A stretch of DNA of 64,000 bases from an uncultured Bacteroidales bacterium (GCA_946185535.1 CAMHJX010000003.1:62001-126000), one strand, 5' to 3'. Shown: positions 49,049 to 57,667, numbered from the stretch's first letter. The notes: generated by a model not told the origin, from the letters alone. Translations and numbers: made by a program.

Positions 49049-51970
49049 CTACGGGGCTGGGTTATGATATAATCTGACTGGTCCTAGCAAGCCCATGGGT
49101 TGCAAAGGTTGGTCTCTTTTGGGATGGTTCACATATATCCAAGTGGTCGGGTTCTCCTCTCGGCTGAGGGTCTTGAGGTAGTTGCCCATGGTGGTGGTCG
49201 CGCGGACTTCAAGGTCATTTTCGCCTTCTTGGAGGTAATCTGTGATATCGTAGATTCTACGACCAAAATACTGTACACCAGCAGATTGTTCGTTAACGAA
49301 CACTTCGGAAACACCTTCCACGAGGCCTAGATTTAGGATTGTAGAGACGGTGTGCACACCGTCTCTACCGCAGTTGATGGTTTTGTGATAAACGATGGTT
49401 CCGCAGAAATGCTGGTACGCCTCGTTATCCTTCAGGTCGAACAAGGTGTCGAAATGTGCACTGATTGTATCATTTAAGAGGCTATGGCACAGGGTCACAT
49501 CCCAGTTGTCTGAGATGTCGGTAGCGGGTAAAGTATCGGTAATGGTGTGGAGTGGTTGCCAGATGGGGAGGTCGATAGGCGCAGATTTTTCGAACACGAC
49601 AAGTACCATCTCCACAGGACCCAAGTCAAAGGTATAGCTGCCATCCTTGTCAAGAGGCAAGGCATAGCGTTTGCCCGTTTGCAAATCCCAAATCTGGGCT
49701 TGTCGCTTGTGAGTCAATGCTTTGCTGAAGGTGATTTTGGTTTGATGTGCGTTGTAACGATGGCTGTTGCTCAACAGAATCAATTCGCTGCCGTTGTCAG
49801 TGGTATAGCGGTTTTGCATGACAAATGGGTCGGGATTCTTGATTTCAAGGTAATACGGCAATTTTTGGACGTGCAGAAGGCTGTCGTACCAAGGAATGAG
49901 GCCTTCTTTGGGTGGCTCTACGACGACAAATTGTTCCTTGTGCTGCATCACCTTGTCCATAGTGGCCTTCACAAGGGAATCATTTTTTTGATGGTTGCCT
50001 GGCCTTCCTAACGATTGGTAAGGTATCGTGTCGATGCATACAATCTTGCCGCCCGATTCCACAAACTCCAGCAGTCGATGTGCAGTTTCAGGGTGCAGGC
50101 TCTCCACATCAATAAGCATTAAAGTGTTGTATTTGCGCTTGTTGAAACAGAGGTTGCCTTTTTTGATGTTCGACTGGTTGATGATATTTTCGCTCACATA
50201 GTCCACGCCTCCACCGCATTTGTTGATGGCTTCCCAAATCAAGGTCTTGTAGGGCGCACGAGTGGTGTTGGGGAAGGGCTCGTTCTGCATCCCGATGGTG
50301 CTCCACATGTCGTTTTCGGGATTAAGGATGGCGATATCGGCGTAATATGTGCCATGTTGAAGGGCGTAAGAGAGCCGTGCCTTGTAATCGTTGTAGTACT
50401 TGAAATACGGCCACCAGTTGTTGTTTTCGCTGTAGTAGGCACCATAGCGTACCCAGCCGGGGAAATTGGCTTCAAGATTAGGTGAGTAGTTGAAGCCGTG
50501 AAAAACGCTGTGGGTCACGCCCGACATGGCCGATTGGTCGCCTCCAATCTTCAGCTGCTCAAGCGTCATGTTAAAGACGGTGTAGGTGTTGGTCATCTCC
50601 TCGCAGCTGACGGTGCGGTTACCGGCGAGATGTGCTGCTGACGACACGAACTTGTTGACCATGGTGTAGGCACGACCGCGTCGGTAGTCGGTTTCCGACA
50701 TTTCCTCACCGGGTTTGTGTTTTAGCCAGTTGGTGGTCCACGACTCGCCCTCAGGGATGTCGTAGCCCATGGCATTCTCCAAGGGATAGAAGCCGCGACC
50801 GTAAGCTTGGGCACGGGCTTTCACTCCTAGTTGGTGGCACCAATGCAAATAGGTGCTGGTGAAGCGTTCCTGCATCAGCTGGGCCTTAAAGTCTTCGAAA
50901 TCGTATCGCGCGCGTTGGATTTCATGTTGGAAGGCTTCTGTGACGGGTATTACAGGGTCATAGTTGATTGCGCTGCCCATCGAGCCGATCTTGAAGAGGA
51001 TAAAAGGCAACCATTTCGTGATGTCATAGCCGTAACGCTTTTCGAACTCCTCGGCCATGTCGGAGGTCCAGTTGGCGCCTTCGAGCTCCATGCTGTCGGT
51101 GAAGAGGGCTCGGATGTTGCCTTTCAGCGGTCCGATTTGTGTCTCGATTTTGTCCGACATGTTGTAAAGGTAACGGTTGACTGCCTCAGTATTGAAATGG
51201 TCGAGCACGGGACCAGCTGCCCCTGGTGCGCCGTTGATGACTTCCAAGAAACCGTTGATCTTCACCAAGGCGGCCAAAGTGTAGTTTCCTTCTGGTACTT
51301 CGATGATGATTATACTGTCAACCGGCCTTTCGACAGGCTCAAGGACCTTGCTTTGCGTTGTCCAAATGGTAATCCCCTCATCAACACTTGAAGCTGGATT
51401 TGGATAAAGTTTCAGCGACATCAGCTCTTTGATGTTTCCCTTGTATGGCGAACTTACCTTGGGCATGGCTTTCTCGCAGAGGCTGTCACGAATGATGGTC
51501 AGCGTTGTGGGTCCTGTCACTGTTTCAGCATAGTTGACCACGATTTGCGCCCGTTCATCTTCATTGAGGAACTCGGCTCCAAAAGGCCAACCCGAGCCAA
51601 CAAGTAGGTCGCAGGTCATGTCGAGTTGTTTTGCTTCATCGAAGCATACCTTGAGCATGTCAATCCACTCGGGGCTGAGCCATTGCAAAGAAGGTTTTCC
51701 GAGGCTGTCGCAGTAGGTAGGGAAGGCGATGGGGTTGATCTCCACGCCACCGATGCCAGCCTCTTTCAAGAGGCGCATCTCACGCACGAGTTCGTCGGCT
51801 TCCACTTTGTCGCCGTTCCACCACCAGCGCACAAAAGGATGGTATTCCGAGGTGGGTTGCTGAAACGCCTCGTATAGTTGCTCGGTTGTCAGTCCGTCGG
51901 TTTTCGGCTGGCATTGGTAGAGGACAAGGGCAAAGCCCAGTAGTAAGATAAGGAGTTTCAGCAGCTTCAT
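49049..51970 (-). CDS. Glycoside hydrolase family 106 (alpha-L-rhamnosidase)
   Basis: 973 residues, lipoprotein-like signal with Cys20 (LVLYQCQPK). The N-terminal domain PFVRWWWNGDKVEADELVRE, KEAGIGGVEINPIAFP and LLVGSGWPFG are GH106 signatures, followed by long beta-domains with a C-terminal galactose-binding-like module. It removes alpha-L-rhamnose from rhamnogalacturonan or other rhamnosides and pairs with the GH28 gene. Two dispersed repeats sit in frame: VLEPVERPVD near residues 207-217 and RDGVHTVST near 868-876. The frame is intact. A -7 box (TAAATTTG, minus, 51993-52000) lies upstream. Confidence 0.85.
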   Translation of the reverse strand: MKLLKLLILLLGFALVLYQCQPKTDGLTTEQLYEAFQQPTSEYHPFVRWWWNGDKVEADELVREMRLLKEAGIGGVEINPIAFPTYCDSLGKPSLQWLSPEWIDMLKVCFDEAKQLDMTCDLLVGSGWPFGAEFLNEDERAQIVVNYAETVTGPTTLTIIRDSLCEKAMPKVSSPYKGNIKELMSLKLYPNPASSVDEGITIWTTQSKVLEPVERPVDSIIIIEVPEGNYTLAALVKINGFLEVINGAPGAAGPVLDHFNTEAVNRYLYNMSDKIETQIGPLKGNIRALFTDSMELEGANWTSDMAEEFEKRYGYDITKWLPFILFKIGSMGSAINYDPVIPVTEAFQHEIQRARYDFEDFKAQLMQERFTSTYLHWCHQLGVKARAQAYGRGFYPLENAMGYDIPEGESWTTNWLKHKPGEEMSETDYRRGRAYTMVNKFVSSAAHLAGNRTVSCEEMTNTYTVFNMTLEQLKIGGDQSAMSGVTHSVFHGFNYSPNLEANFPGWVRYGAYYSENNNWWPYFKYYNDYKARLSYALQHGTYYADIAILNPENDMWSTIGMQNEPFPNTTRAPYKTLIWEAINKCGGGVDYVSENIINQSNIKKGNLCFNKRKYNTLMLIDVESLHPETAHRLLEFVESGGKIVCIDTIPYQSLGRPGNHQKNDSLVKATMDKVMQHKEQFVVVEPPKEGLIPWYDSLLHVQKLPYYLEIKNPDPFVMQNRYTTDNGSELILLSNSHRYNAHQTKITFSKALTHKRQAQIWDLQTGKRYALPLDKDGSYTFDLGPVEMVLVVFEKSAPIDLPIWQPLHTITDTLPATDISDNWDVTLCHSLLNDTISAHFDTLFDLKDNEAYQHFCGTIVYHKTINCGRDGVHTVSTILNLGLVEGVSEVFVNEQSAGVQYFGRRIYDITDYLQEGENDLEVRATTTMGNYLKTLSREENPTTWIYVNHPKRDQPLQPMGLLGPVRLYHNPAP
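49341..49368. repeat. Perfect 28-bp palindrome inside the GH106 gene
   Basis: GTAGAGACGGTGTG followed by its exact reverse complement. Encodes RDGVHTVST in the minus frame. It is of the GTAGAGACG palindrome type and has no relation to the GH106 fold. Confidence 0.85.
51324..51347. repeat. Dispersed CCTTTCGACAGGCTC repeat inside the GH106 gene
   Basis: GGCCTTTCGACAGGCTCAAG plus GACC, two mismatches from the unit at 36486; encodes VLEPVERP on the minus strand. Confidence 0.8.
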
Positions 51971-51992
51971 TGTGTTAGGTGCATTGAAGCAG

Positions 51993-52000
51993 CAAATTTA
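51993..52000 (-). promoter_or_regulatory. -7 box (TAAATTTG) of the GH106-GH28 operon
   Basis: Exact consensus, 22 bases upstream of ATG 51970. Confidence 0.55.
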
Positions 52001-52080
52001 GGAAAATAATTGAATTTCATGTTTTTCTCTTGCAATATCCAAGACTTTCCTGTTTTATAATTCTATGACAAGATCCGCAA

Positions 52081-52374
52081 TTACAAATGCCGCTCGAAAT
52101 CCATCCGTTCGTGAAGGATTCGAACGATTTCCACGCCATCTTCTACGAGAATGTAGAAAATCAGGTGTTTGTATATGTGATGACCATATAGACCTGGCAT
52201 GATTTCCTGGTATTCCTTGTCCAAATAGGTAGGACGGTTTGCGATATCTTGACAGGCTTTTACCAGCTCGTGATAGTAAAAGTCAGCTTGGTCCTCTGAC
52301 CAAGTCTCAAGCGTGTACAACCAGATGGAATCCAGGTCTTCTACCGCTTTGTTAGACAGGTGAAATTTAGCCAT
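52081..52374 (-). CDS. parE: ParE/RelE-family toxin
   Basis: 97 residues: FHLSNKAVEDLDSIWLYTLETWSEDQADFYYHEL, then GLYGHHIYKHLIFYILVEDGVEIVRILHERMDFERHL, the ParE pattern with the conserved Tyr and the closing RILHxRMD. ParE toxins poison gyrase. The start (52374) overlaps the stop of the upstream antitoxin gene by 8 bases, the normal antitoxin-first order. The pair sits between the pectin glycosidases and GH97. Confidence 0.9.
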   Translation of the reverse strand: MAKFHLSNKAVEDLDSIWLYTLETWSEDQADFYYHELVKACQDIANRPTYLDKEYQEIMPGLYGHHIYKHLIFYILVEDGVEIVRILHERMDFERHL

Positions 52375-52615
52375 TACGACGGGCGGATTTCAGTTGTTTC
52401 AAATGTTCTTCGGGATCAAAGTCCTCGCATACTCCACTATCAATACCTTCTTGGATGGCAGCTCTCAAATACTCCATTTTCTTTTCTCTTTCCTCCAAAA
52501 GCCGAAGGCCTGCCCGGACTACCTCACTGGCATTGTTATATCTTCCGCAGAGAATGCTGTTCTGAATAAACTCCTCATAATGAGGACCCAAGGATGCTGT
52601 TACTGTTCTGCTCAT
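52367..52615 (-). CDS. parD: ParD-type (RHH) antitoxin
   Basis: 82 residues from ATG 52615. N-terminal ribbon-helix-helix MSRTVTASLGPHYEEFIQNS, then YNNASEVVRAGLRLLEEREKK, the ParD signature, and an acidic C-terminal tail that would bind ParE. Overlaps the toxin gene by 8 bases. An upstream perfect 19-bp palindrome (52639-52657) sits on the promoter and is the probable autorepression site. The longer frame to 52702 begins with GTG and crosses that operator. Confidence 0.9.
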   Translation of the reverse strand: MSRTVTASLGPHYEEFIQNSILCGRYNNASEVVRAGLRLLEEREKKMEYLRAAIQEGIDSGVCEDFDPEEHLKQLKSARRNG

Positions 52616-52634
52616 AGTGATTTGTTTTATGCCG

Positions 52635-52657
52635 CAAATGTAAGAATATTTCTTACA
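52635..52657 (-). promoter_or_regulatory. parDE promoter and 19-bp palindromic operator
   Basis: Perfect palindrome TGTAAGAATATTTCTTACA (52639-52657) overlaps the minus-strand -7 box TACATTTG (52635-52642), 20 bases upstream of the parD ATG. Binding by ParD would block the promoter. Confidence 0.75.
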
Positions 52658-52738
52658 ACATAGGAAAAAAACTGAGTTTTTTCCAAAATCGATAAAAACC
52701 ACAACTTTGGAAAAAACTCAAATTCTTTAAAGGTCTTA

Positions 52739-54727
52739 TTAGAATACCATCACGGCACCGCCGCCTTTGGCGAGATGCACTTTCACCTTGTTGCCCCACA
52801 CTTGGGCTTGTTCAGAAACATAGTCTTTGGCCACACGGTTGGCATTGGGACCATCGCGGAAGATATGTCCCGACTTGGCGCCGAAGTTGGGCAGCACGCT
52901 GAGGTCGATTTCAATGTCGCGTTCTTCCCAGTTGGTAATGGCACCCACATACCAGTGGAAGTCCTTGCGACGGGCGATGACGAGGTATTCGCCCACCTTG
53001 CCGTCGAGCACCATGGTCTCATCCCAAGTGGTGGGAACGGAAGCGATGAATTGGGTGCATTCATCTTCTTTCATGTAGTTGCTCGGACTGTCGCAGAGCA
53101 TGTTGAAAGGTGACTCAAAGATCACATATTCTGCAAGCTGACGGCAGCGCGTGCCTTGACTCATCGGCTCGGTATAGATGGCGGCGAAGTTGTTCTTGTT
53201 GGCGTTTTTCATCGCGCCTTGGGTGTAGTCGAGCGGACCGGCCAACATGCGGATGAAGGGGATGGTGACTTCGTTGGTGACAAGGTCGCTCTCGTTGTCC
53301 CACTTGGCTTGTTCGAGGCCATACACGCCCTCGTGGTTGAGCACATTGGGATAGGTGCGGTTGAGGCCTGTGGGTTTGTAGGCACCGTGGAAGTCGATGA
53401 AGAGGTGGTGACGGGCGGCGGTTTCGGCCATGCGGTAGTAGAAGTCGACGATCATCTGGTCGTCGCCGTCCATGAAGTCGACCTTGAAACCTTTCACGCC
53501 CATGTCGGCATAGTGTTGGCAGACGCGCTCCATGTCCTTGTCGATGGCGGCATAGCCCATCCAAAGCACGATGCCCACATTGCGCTCGGCGCCATAGTCC
53601 ACCAGTTCCTTGATGTCGATTTCGGGCACTACTTGGAAGAGATCTGCTTTTTTGTTGACGGCCCAGCCTTCGTCCAAAATGACATATTCGATGCCGTATT
53701 GGGAGGCGAAATCGATGTAGTACTTATAAGTGTCGTTGTTGATGCCTGCCTTGAAGTCGACACCATAGATATTCCAAGCGTTCCACCAGTCCCAAGCCAC
53801 CTTTCCAGGCTGGATCCACGAGACATCACTAATGCGATTGGGTGAGGCTAAGAGATAAACCAAGTCGTTGTCGGCCAACTCTTTGTCGTTTTCCGAGATG
53901 GTGATGATGCGCCAAGGGAACGAACGTTTACCCTCCACTTTGGCGATGTAGTTCTCGCGTTCCTTCACAATCCATTGCAGGTTGTTGTGGCCGCCTTGCT
54001 CGCGGGTCTTGGGATAGGGCGCGTGGACGGCGGAGAGTCCGTTTTTGCCGTTGGCGTTACGTAGATACAAGCCGGGGAAGTCCTCCAAGTCGGCTTCGGT
54101 AATGACGGCTTTTTTCCCGTCCTTGAGTTCGACCAGCAAAGGCAGAAAAGCGAGCTTTTCGGGGTCCATCTGGTTGAGGCTGATGTGGGAGTAGGTGTTC
54201 TCAAAAGAGTTGTAGAACTGTTGGTCGATGAGTGGACCTTCTTGTCCGGCACGCCTTAAAACATACGGGATAAGGCCTTGATAATCCTTGTCAAAGTTAA
54301 AATCTGCGGTCTCGTTTTCTATGATGATAGGCTTACGGAAGTCGGTCTCAAAACGGTATGCCACACCAGCATCGTAGGCGCGGAAGACAACTTTGTAGTT
54401 GCCTTTGAAGGTTAGTGTCAGTTCCTCGTAGACTTCAGGGATTTCGGCTTTTTTGTATAGGGGTGAGGTTAAAGGCTGGTTGACCGAGCGCGTTTTGGCG
54501 CTTTTCACGACAGGTTTTGTGCCAAGCGTGGTGCCATCGGTGAGTTTCATCCCTATGGGCGAGGGCGTCAATACGCAGGTGTTTCCATGCATGACGGAAT
54601 AGGTGAGTTGCTCACCCACTTCAATGGTGACGGTGATGTCCTTGTCGGGCGATTGCAAGGTGTATTGCTTTTGGGCAAAGGCGCTAACGCAAAGCATAAG
54701 GAGCACAGAGAGGAGGAGTTTTTTCAT
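52739..54727 (-). CDS. Glycoside hydrolase family 97, probable retaining alpha-galactosidase
   Basis: 662 residues, signal peptide 1-18 (SAFAQ). GH97 features: N-terminal beta-sandwich, (beta/alpha)8 barrel with WIQPGKVAWDWWNAWN, YGIEYVILDEGW and MGVKGFKVDFMDGDDQ, and a C-terminal beta-domain. The Asp in KVDFMD (residue 417) matches the nucleophile of the retaining GH97 alpha-galactosidase subgroup, whereas inverting SusB-type enzymes lack it. It would act in the periplasm on galactosides. A -7 box TATTTTTG lies at 54749-54756. It is separated from the GH106-GH28 operon by parDE. Confidence 0.9.
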   Translation of the reverse strand: MKKLLLSVLLMLCVSAFAQKQYTLQSPDKDITVTIEVGEQLTYSVMHGNTCVLTPSPIGMKLTDGTTLGTKPVVKSAKTRSVNQPLTSPLYKKAEIPEVYEELTLTFKGNYKVVFRAYDAGVAYRFETDFRKPIIIENETADFNFDKDYQGLIPYVLRRAGQEGPLIDQQFYNSFENTYSHISLNQMDPEKLAFLPLLVELKDGKKAVITEADLEDFPGLYLRNANGKNGLSAVHAPYPKTREQGGHNNLQWIVKERENYIAKVEGKRSFPWRIITISENDKELADNDLVYLLASPNRISDVSWIQPGKVAWDWWNAWNIYGVDFKAGINNDTYKYYIDFASQYGIEYVILDEGWAVNKKADLFQVVPEIDIKELVDYGAERNVGIVLWMGYAAIDKDMERVCQHYADMGVKGFKVDFMDGDDQMIVDFYYRMAETAARHHLFIDFHGAYKPTGLNRTYPNVLNHEGVYGLEQAKWDNESDLVTNEVTIPFIRMLAGPLDYTQGAMKNANKNNFAAIYTEPMSQGTRCRQLAEYVIFESPFNMLCDSPSNYMKEDECTQFIASVPTTWDETMVLDGKVGEYLVIARRKDFHWYVGAITNWEERDIEIDLSVLPNFGAKSGHIFRDGPNANRVAKDYVSEQAQVWGNKVKVHLAKGGGAVMVF

Positions 54728-54748
54728 GTTGGTATAGTTTTATGCAGG

Positions 54749-54756
54749 CAAAAATA
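54749..54756 (-). promoter_or_regulatory. -7 box (TATTTTTG) of the GH97 gene
   Basis: Exact consensus on the minus strand, 22 bases upstream of ATG 54727. Confidence 0.55.
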
Positions 54757-54780
54757 AAGATTTTTGCCACACTTCACAAA

Positions 54781-54812
54781 AAAAGCCACCGAAATCGCTT
54801 TCGATGGCTTTA
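54781..54812 (-). terminator. Terminator-like hairpin upstream of GH97
   Basis: AAAGCCACCGAAA / TTTCGATGGCTTT stem with TCGC loop; on the minus strand it is followed by a T-rich run. It would end transcripts from the gene at 54947. Confidence 0.65.
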
Positions 54813-54831
54813 ATGATGCCTCTTTATTTGG

Positions 54832-54918
54832 CACGCAGAATCCGCAGAACTATATGAAACGCGAAGCGACGCGAAGTTTGCCTCTGGCAGGTTCAGCGTA
54901 TTCTGCGATTTCTGCGTG
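54832..54918. repeat. Palindromic repeat, CACGCAGAAATCGCAGAA family
   Basis: Arms CACGCAGAATCCGCAGAAC and TTCTGCGATTTCTGCGTG separated by about 50 bases; a one-arm fragment is at 30397. Confidence 0.7.
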
Positions 54919-54946
54919 AGAAATAATTCATCCGGCAGGCTGTAGG

Positions 54947-56245
54947 TTATAGTTTAATCTCGACGCCGATGCTCCTGAACTTGTCCGTCGTAATCCCTGG
55001 CTTGTACTCGGGCAGAAGGTTAGTGAAGACCCGAATGCCGTGAAAGATGCCTATCAAGTTGGTGTTGAAACTGACACCCATTTCCAGTTTCCAGGGGTTG
55101 AAGAGTTGCGGGGCTTCGGTACCGACCCAGCCTTCCCAGTTGCTCGACTGGTCGCGGGTGTTGAGTAGTCCCATCATCCGGCGTCCGAAGAAAGCATCCA
55201 CCGAAAAACTGTTGTTTCCAGTTTTTCCGAGATAGTAATGAAACTCAACGGGGATGCCAAGATAAAAGCTCATGAGCATGTTTTTTTGAATCGGTGTCTG
55301 TCCATCGATGCACTCCAAGCCGCCATCATCGGTCAATTTCACTTGATGGTCCAAATACTGGTAATTCAACATGGCTGCCAAGCCGGTGTTCAACCCTAGG
55401 TGCTTGCTGAACCTAAATCCTGTTTGCAACTCCCATGAAAAGGTTCTTGTGTCGGTATGTCTGAAAGGACTCTCAAAATCAATGGGATTAGGGTCAGAGC
55501 GATCGCCTATTGTGGCTCTGAAAGAAATCGAATTGTTCCAAATCTTACGGTGTTCGGTGTATGTTATTTCGCCGTCGACTTCTTTGGTCTTGATTACCCT
55601 CACATCTGTTTGCTGATAAGGCCAATTATTAGTTGCCTCATAATCATACAATGTAATTTTGCCTCGTAGGATATCGCTGCCGTATTGAAAATTTCCTTCA
55701 TAAGTATTCACCACAGCATCACCTTCACCCGAAATGGTATCAATAGTCAATTGGGCTTGGTCCCAAATCTTCATACCTGGCGAGTTTTCCGGATTGGGAA
55801 TGTGATAATGCCGGACATGAAAACTTGAATACATGCAAAGGTTGAGGTTGGTCCAGTCCTCCGGTACAGATGCTGCGGAGGCAACGACATAATCCGCCTC
55901 AGCCGTAGCATTGTTCAAAAGGTTGATTTGCCCGAAGGTCATGGGACCTTCAATCTCCACCACGGTGCCTCGGGGCAACTGTGTGTTTTCAAGGATGGTC
56001 AAGGTTGAGTCTTTGACATTGCAGAGCTGCACATTGTAGGCCCGTGCCGCCAAATCATCTTCGGTGATGATGGCCACGCGGTAGCCGCTGTCGGCCTCGT
56101 GGTGAATGAGATGGACATTCCATCCTGAATAGATTTCCAGCTCGTTGATGCGCTGGTTGATGTTTTGCTCGATGGCGACTTCTTCCTGGGCGAAGCCTAT
56201 CTGTGCAGCCAAAAGAATGGCTAATGATAAATAGATGCGTTTCAT
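54947..56245 (-). CDS. Outer-membrane protein with DUF2807-like head and beta-barrel
   Basis: 432 residues from ATG 56245 (the longest frame begins with TTG at 56254). Signal peptide to about residue 20 (IGFAQ). Residues 25-190 show the alternating beta pattern of GIN/DUF2807 adhesin-like heads (YRVAIITEDDLAARAYNVQL, FGQINLLNNATAEADYVVAS); residues 215-432 are barrel strands ending IGVEIKL. Its gene is the last of a sigma factor, transmembrane protein, outer-membrane protein set and starts 12 bases after the middle gene, so it is probably their target or sensor. Function unknown. Confidence 0.65.
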   Translation of the reverse strand: MKRIYLSLAILLAAQIGFAQEEVAIEQNINQRINELEIYSGWNVHLIHHEADSGYRVAIITEDDLAARAYNVQLCNVKDSTLTILENTQLPRGTVVEIEGPMTFGQINLLNNATAEADYVVASAASVPEDWTNLNLCMYSSFHVRHYHIPNPENSPGMKIWDQAQLTIDTISGEGDAVVNTYEGNFQYGSDILRGKITLYDYEATNNWPYQQTDVRVIKTKEVDGEITYTEHRKIWNNSISFRATIGDRSDPNPIDFESPFRHTDTRTFSWELQTGFRFSKHLGLNTGLAAMLNYQYLDHQVKLTDDGGLECIDGQTPIQKNMLMSFYLGIPVEFHYYLGKTGNNSFSVDAFFGRRMMGLLNTRDQSSNWEGWVGTEAPQLFNPWKLEMGVSFNTNLIGIFHGIRVFTNLLPEYKPGITTDKFRSIGVEIKL

Positions 56246-56257
56246 GATTTCCAAGTT

Positions 56258-56965
56258 TTAATTGAGTTTGATTTCCAAGGCCAGCGATCCGTTTTTCATG
56301 TTCGGGTCTTGCGGCTGACCGAATAAGGTCCTGTCTTCCATGACAGGTTTGGTGAAGAATTCGGGGTCCTTCTGACATTCGTAGCACACCAGGTTGAGGC
56401 TCCGGATGACTCTCCGCTGGGGCTTTTGAACGGCTGAAGGCGTTTCGTTTTCAGTGGGTATGGTGTTGGATCCAATATTCGTAGTGTCATGGGGCTCCGT
56501 CGGCTTGACCTCGGCAAGCATGGGCTGTTCGACCACTTCTTCGATGATTTGTGTCTTTGGCTTCTCTTTCTTCATCGGGGCGTTTTGTGGGACGACGGGT
56601 GTCTCTTCTGCCAAAAATGTTTCGTTAGCAACAGGTCGTTCAAACACGGCATCGTTCGCCTCGGTCTTGCCGGAATCAACGGTTTTTGTTTCTTCAACAA
56701 GGATTTTCTGTTCCATCTCGGGTTGCTGTTTCGCGCTTGGTTTGACGAGCAGCCAAAGCAGCAGGCATGCCGCTGCCGCGCCCATGGCCCACCAAAGCGG
56801 AATGAGTTTTCTATGCTTGTGCGGCATGGCAACCGTCTTTTCCTCATCGGCAAGACGGTCAATCAGGTCTCCAAGTTCCTTTTGTCGGCGGGCGTTCTTC
56901 CCGTGTTCTTCCAGACTGTCGAGCAGCTGGCGGACTTCCTCGTTCATTTCGTTTTCAGTATTCAT
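56258..56965 (-). CDS. Single-pass membrane protein, candidate anti-sigma partner
   Basis: 235 residues. N-terminal cytoplasmic stretch of about 53 residues rich in charged helix residues (EEVRQLLDSLEEHGKNARRQ), one membrane segment (about 54-74, IPLWWAMGAAAACLLLWLLV), then a Pro/Glu-rich periplasmic region with two conserved-looking Cys (NLVCYECQKDPEFF). Topology and position directly after a sigma-factor gene and before an outer-membrane protein gene fit an anti-sigma factor or transducer, but no anti-sigma domain is recognisable by eye. Co-transcribed with its neighbours. Confidence 0.55.
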   Translation of the reverse strand: MNTENEMNEEVRQLLDSLEEHGKNARRQKELGDLIDRLADEEKTVAMPHKHRKLIPLWWAMGAAAACLLLWLLVKPSAKQQPEMEQKILVEETKTVDSGKTEANDAVFERPVANETFLAEETPVVPQNAPMKKEKPKTQIIEEVVEQPMLAEVKPTEPHDTTNIGSNTIPTENETPSAVQKPQRRVIRSLNLVCYECQKDPEFFTKPVMEDRTLFGQPQDPNMKNGSLALEIKLN

Positions 56966-57015
56966 CCTTGTTCCTGTTTATAACTGTTCAATGTTCAATA
57001 ATAACTATAACATTT

Positions 57016-57088
57016 GACGCGGGACACGGGACTTCGGGACACGGGACAAACCAAACGTCTCGCGTCTCGCAGTCTCGCGTCTCGTGTC
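57016..57088. repeat. Palindromic repeat, GTCTCGCGTCTCG family
   Basis: GACGCGGGACACGGGACTTC-type left arm and CGTCTCGCGTCTCGCAGTCT-type right arm around CAAACCAAA. It lies between the sigma-factor gene end and the membrane-protein gene start; related to 16126-16178. Confidence 0.6.
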
Positions 57089-57099
57089 TAATATCTAAT

Positions 57100-57591
57100 T
57101 TACAGTTGCTCATCTTTATGCTGTTTTATGGCTTCACGTAACGACTTGTAGGCGCGCGACAGCGTTGCATACACATGGGTGCTACTCATGCCCGTCGCCT
57201 TCTCGATTTCTTCCACGCTGAGGCCATCCTCATATTTCATCAAGATGGCATCGCGTTGGCGCTGGGGCAGTTGCTCGACGAGTTTTCGGGCCAGTCGGTA
57301 GCGTTCCTCGGTGTCGTCCTGTGGTGGCTCGGCAAGCATCAGGCTCTCTGTATCGATGGGTACCGTGGGCTTCTGTTTCCTAAGCAGGTCGATGCTGCGT
57401 CGCTTCACGATGGTCAGGCTCAACTTTTCCATGTCCTGACTTTTCATCGTCGCGCGTTGTTCCCAGAGTGTGATGACGGCTTCTTGAACGGCATCCGCTG
57501 CGCTGTCGGCATCACCGACGATGCTCTCGGCGGTCCGCTGCAATCGGGGTTGCAGTCGCAGGATGTCTCGTTTGAACTCTTCGGTCGTCAT
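57100..57591 (-). CDS. ECF-type sigma-70 family RNA polymerase sigma factor
   Basis: 163 residues from ATG 57591. Region 2: RTAESIVGDADSAADAVQEAVITLWEQR and MEKLSLTIVKRRSIDLLRKQKP; region 4: VEQLPQRQRDAILMKYEDGLSVEEIEKATGMSSTHVYATLSRAYKSLREAI, with the HTH in the last part. Length and two-domain structure fit ECF sigma factors. The next genes encode a transmembrane partner and an outer-membrane protein, so this looks like a cell-surface signalling set. A hairpin with perfect 11-bp arms lies 5-41 bases upstream of the start. Confidence 0.85.
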   Translation of the reverse strand: MTTEEFKRDILRLQPRLQRTAESIVGDADSAADAVQEAVITLWEQRATMKSQDMEKLSLTIVKRRSIDLLRKQKPTVPIDTESLMLAEPPQDDTEERYRLARKLVEQLPQRQRDAILMKYEDGLSVEEIEKATGMSSTHVYATLSRAYKSLREAIKQHKDEQL

Positions 57592-57595
57592 TACC

Positions 57596-57632
57596 TTCGG
57601 TCGTTTGCTATTATATCGTGGAAACGACCGAA
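57596..57632 (-). promoter_or_regulatory. Inverted repeat in the leader of the sigma-factor gene
   Basis: TTCGGTCGTTT (57596-57606) and AAACGACCGAA (57622-57632) pair perfectly around a 15-base A/T-rich loop. It ends 5 bases from the ATG, so it would hide the ribosome-binding region if formed in RNA, or be an operator if recognised in DNA. Confidence 0.6.
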
Positions 57633-57667
57633 ATCTTACATTTTTTTGGAAAAAACTCAGCAAACTT

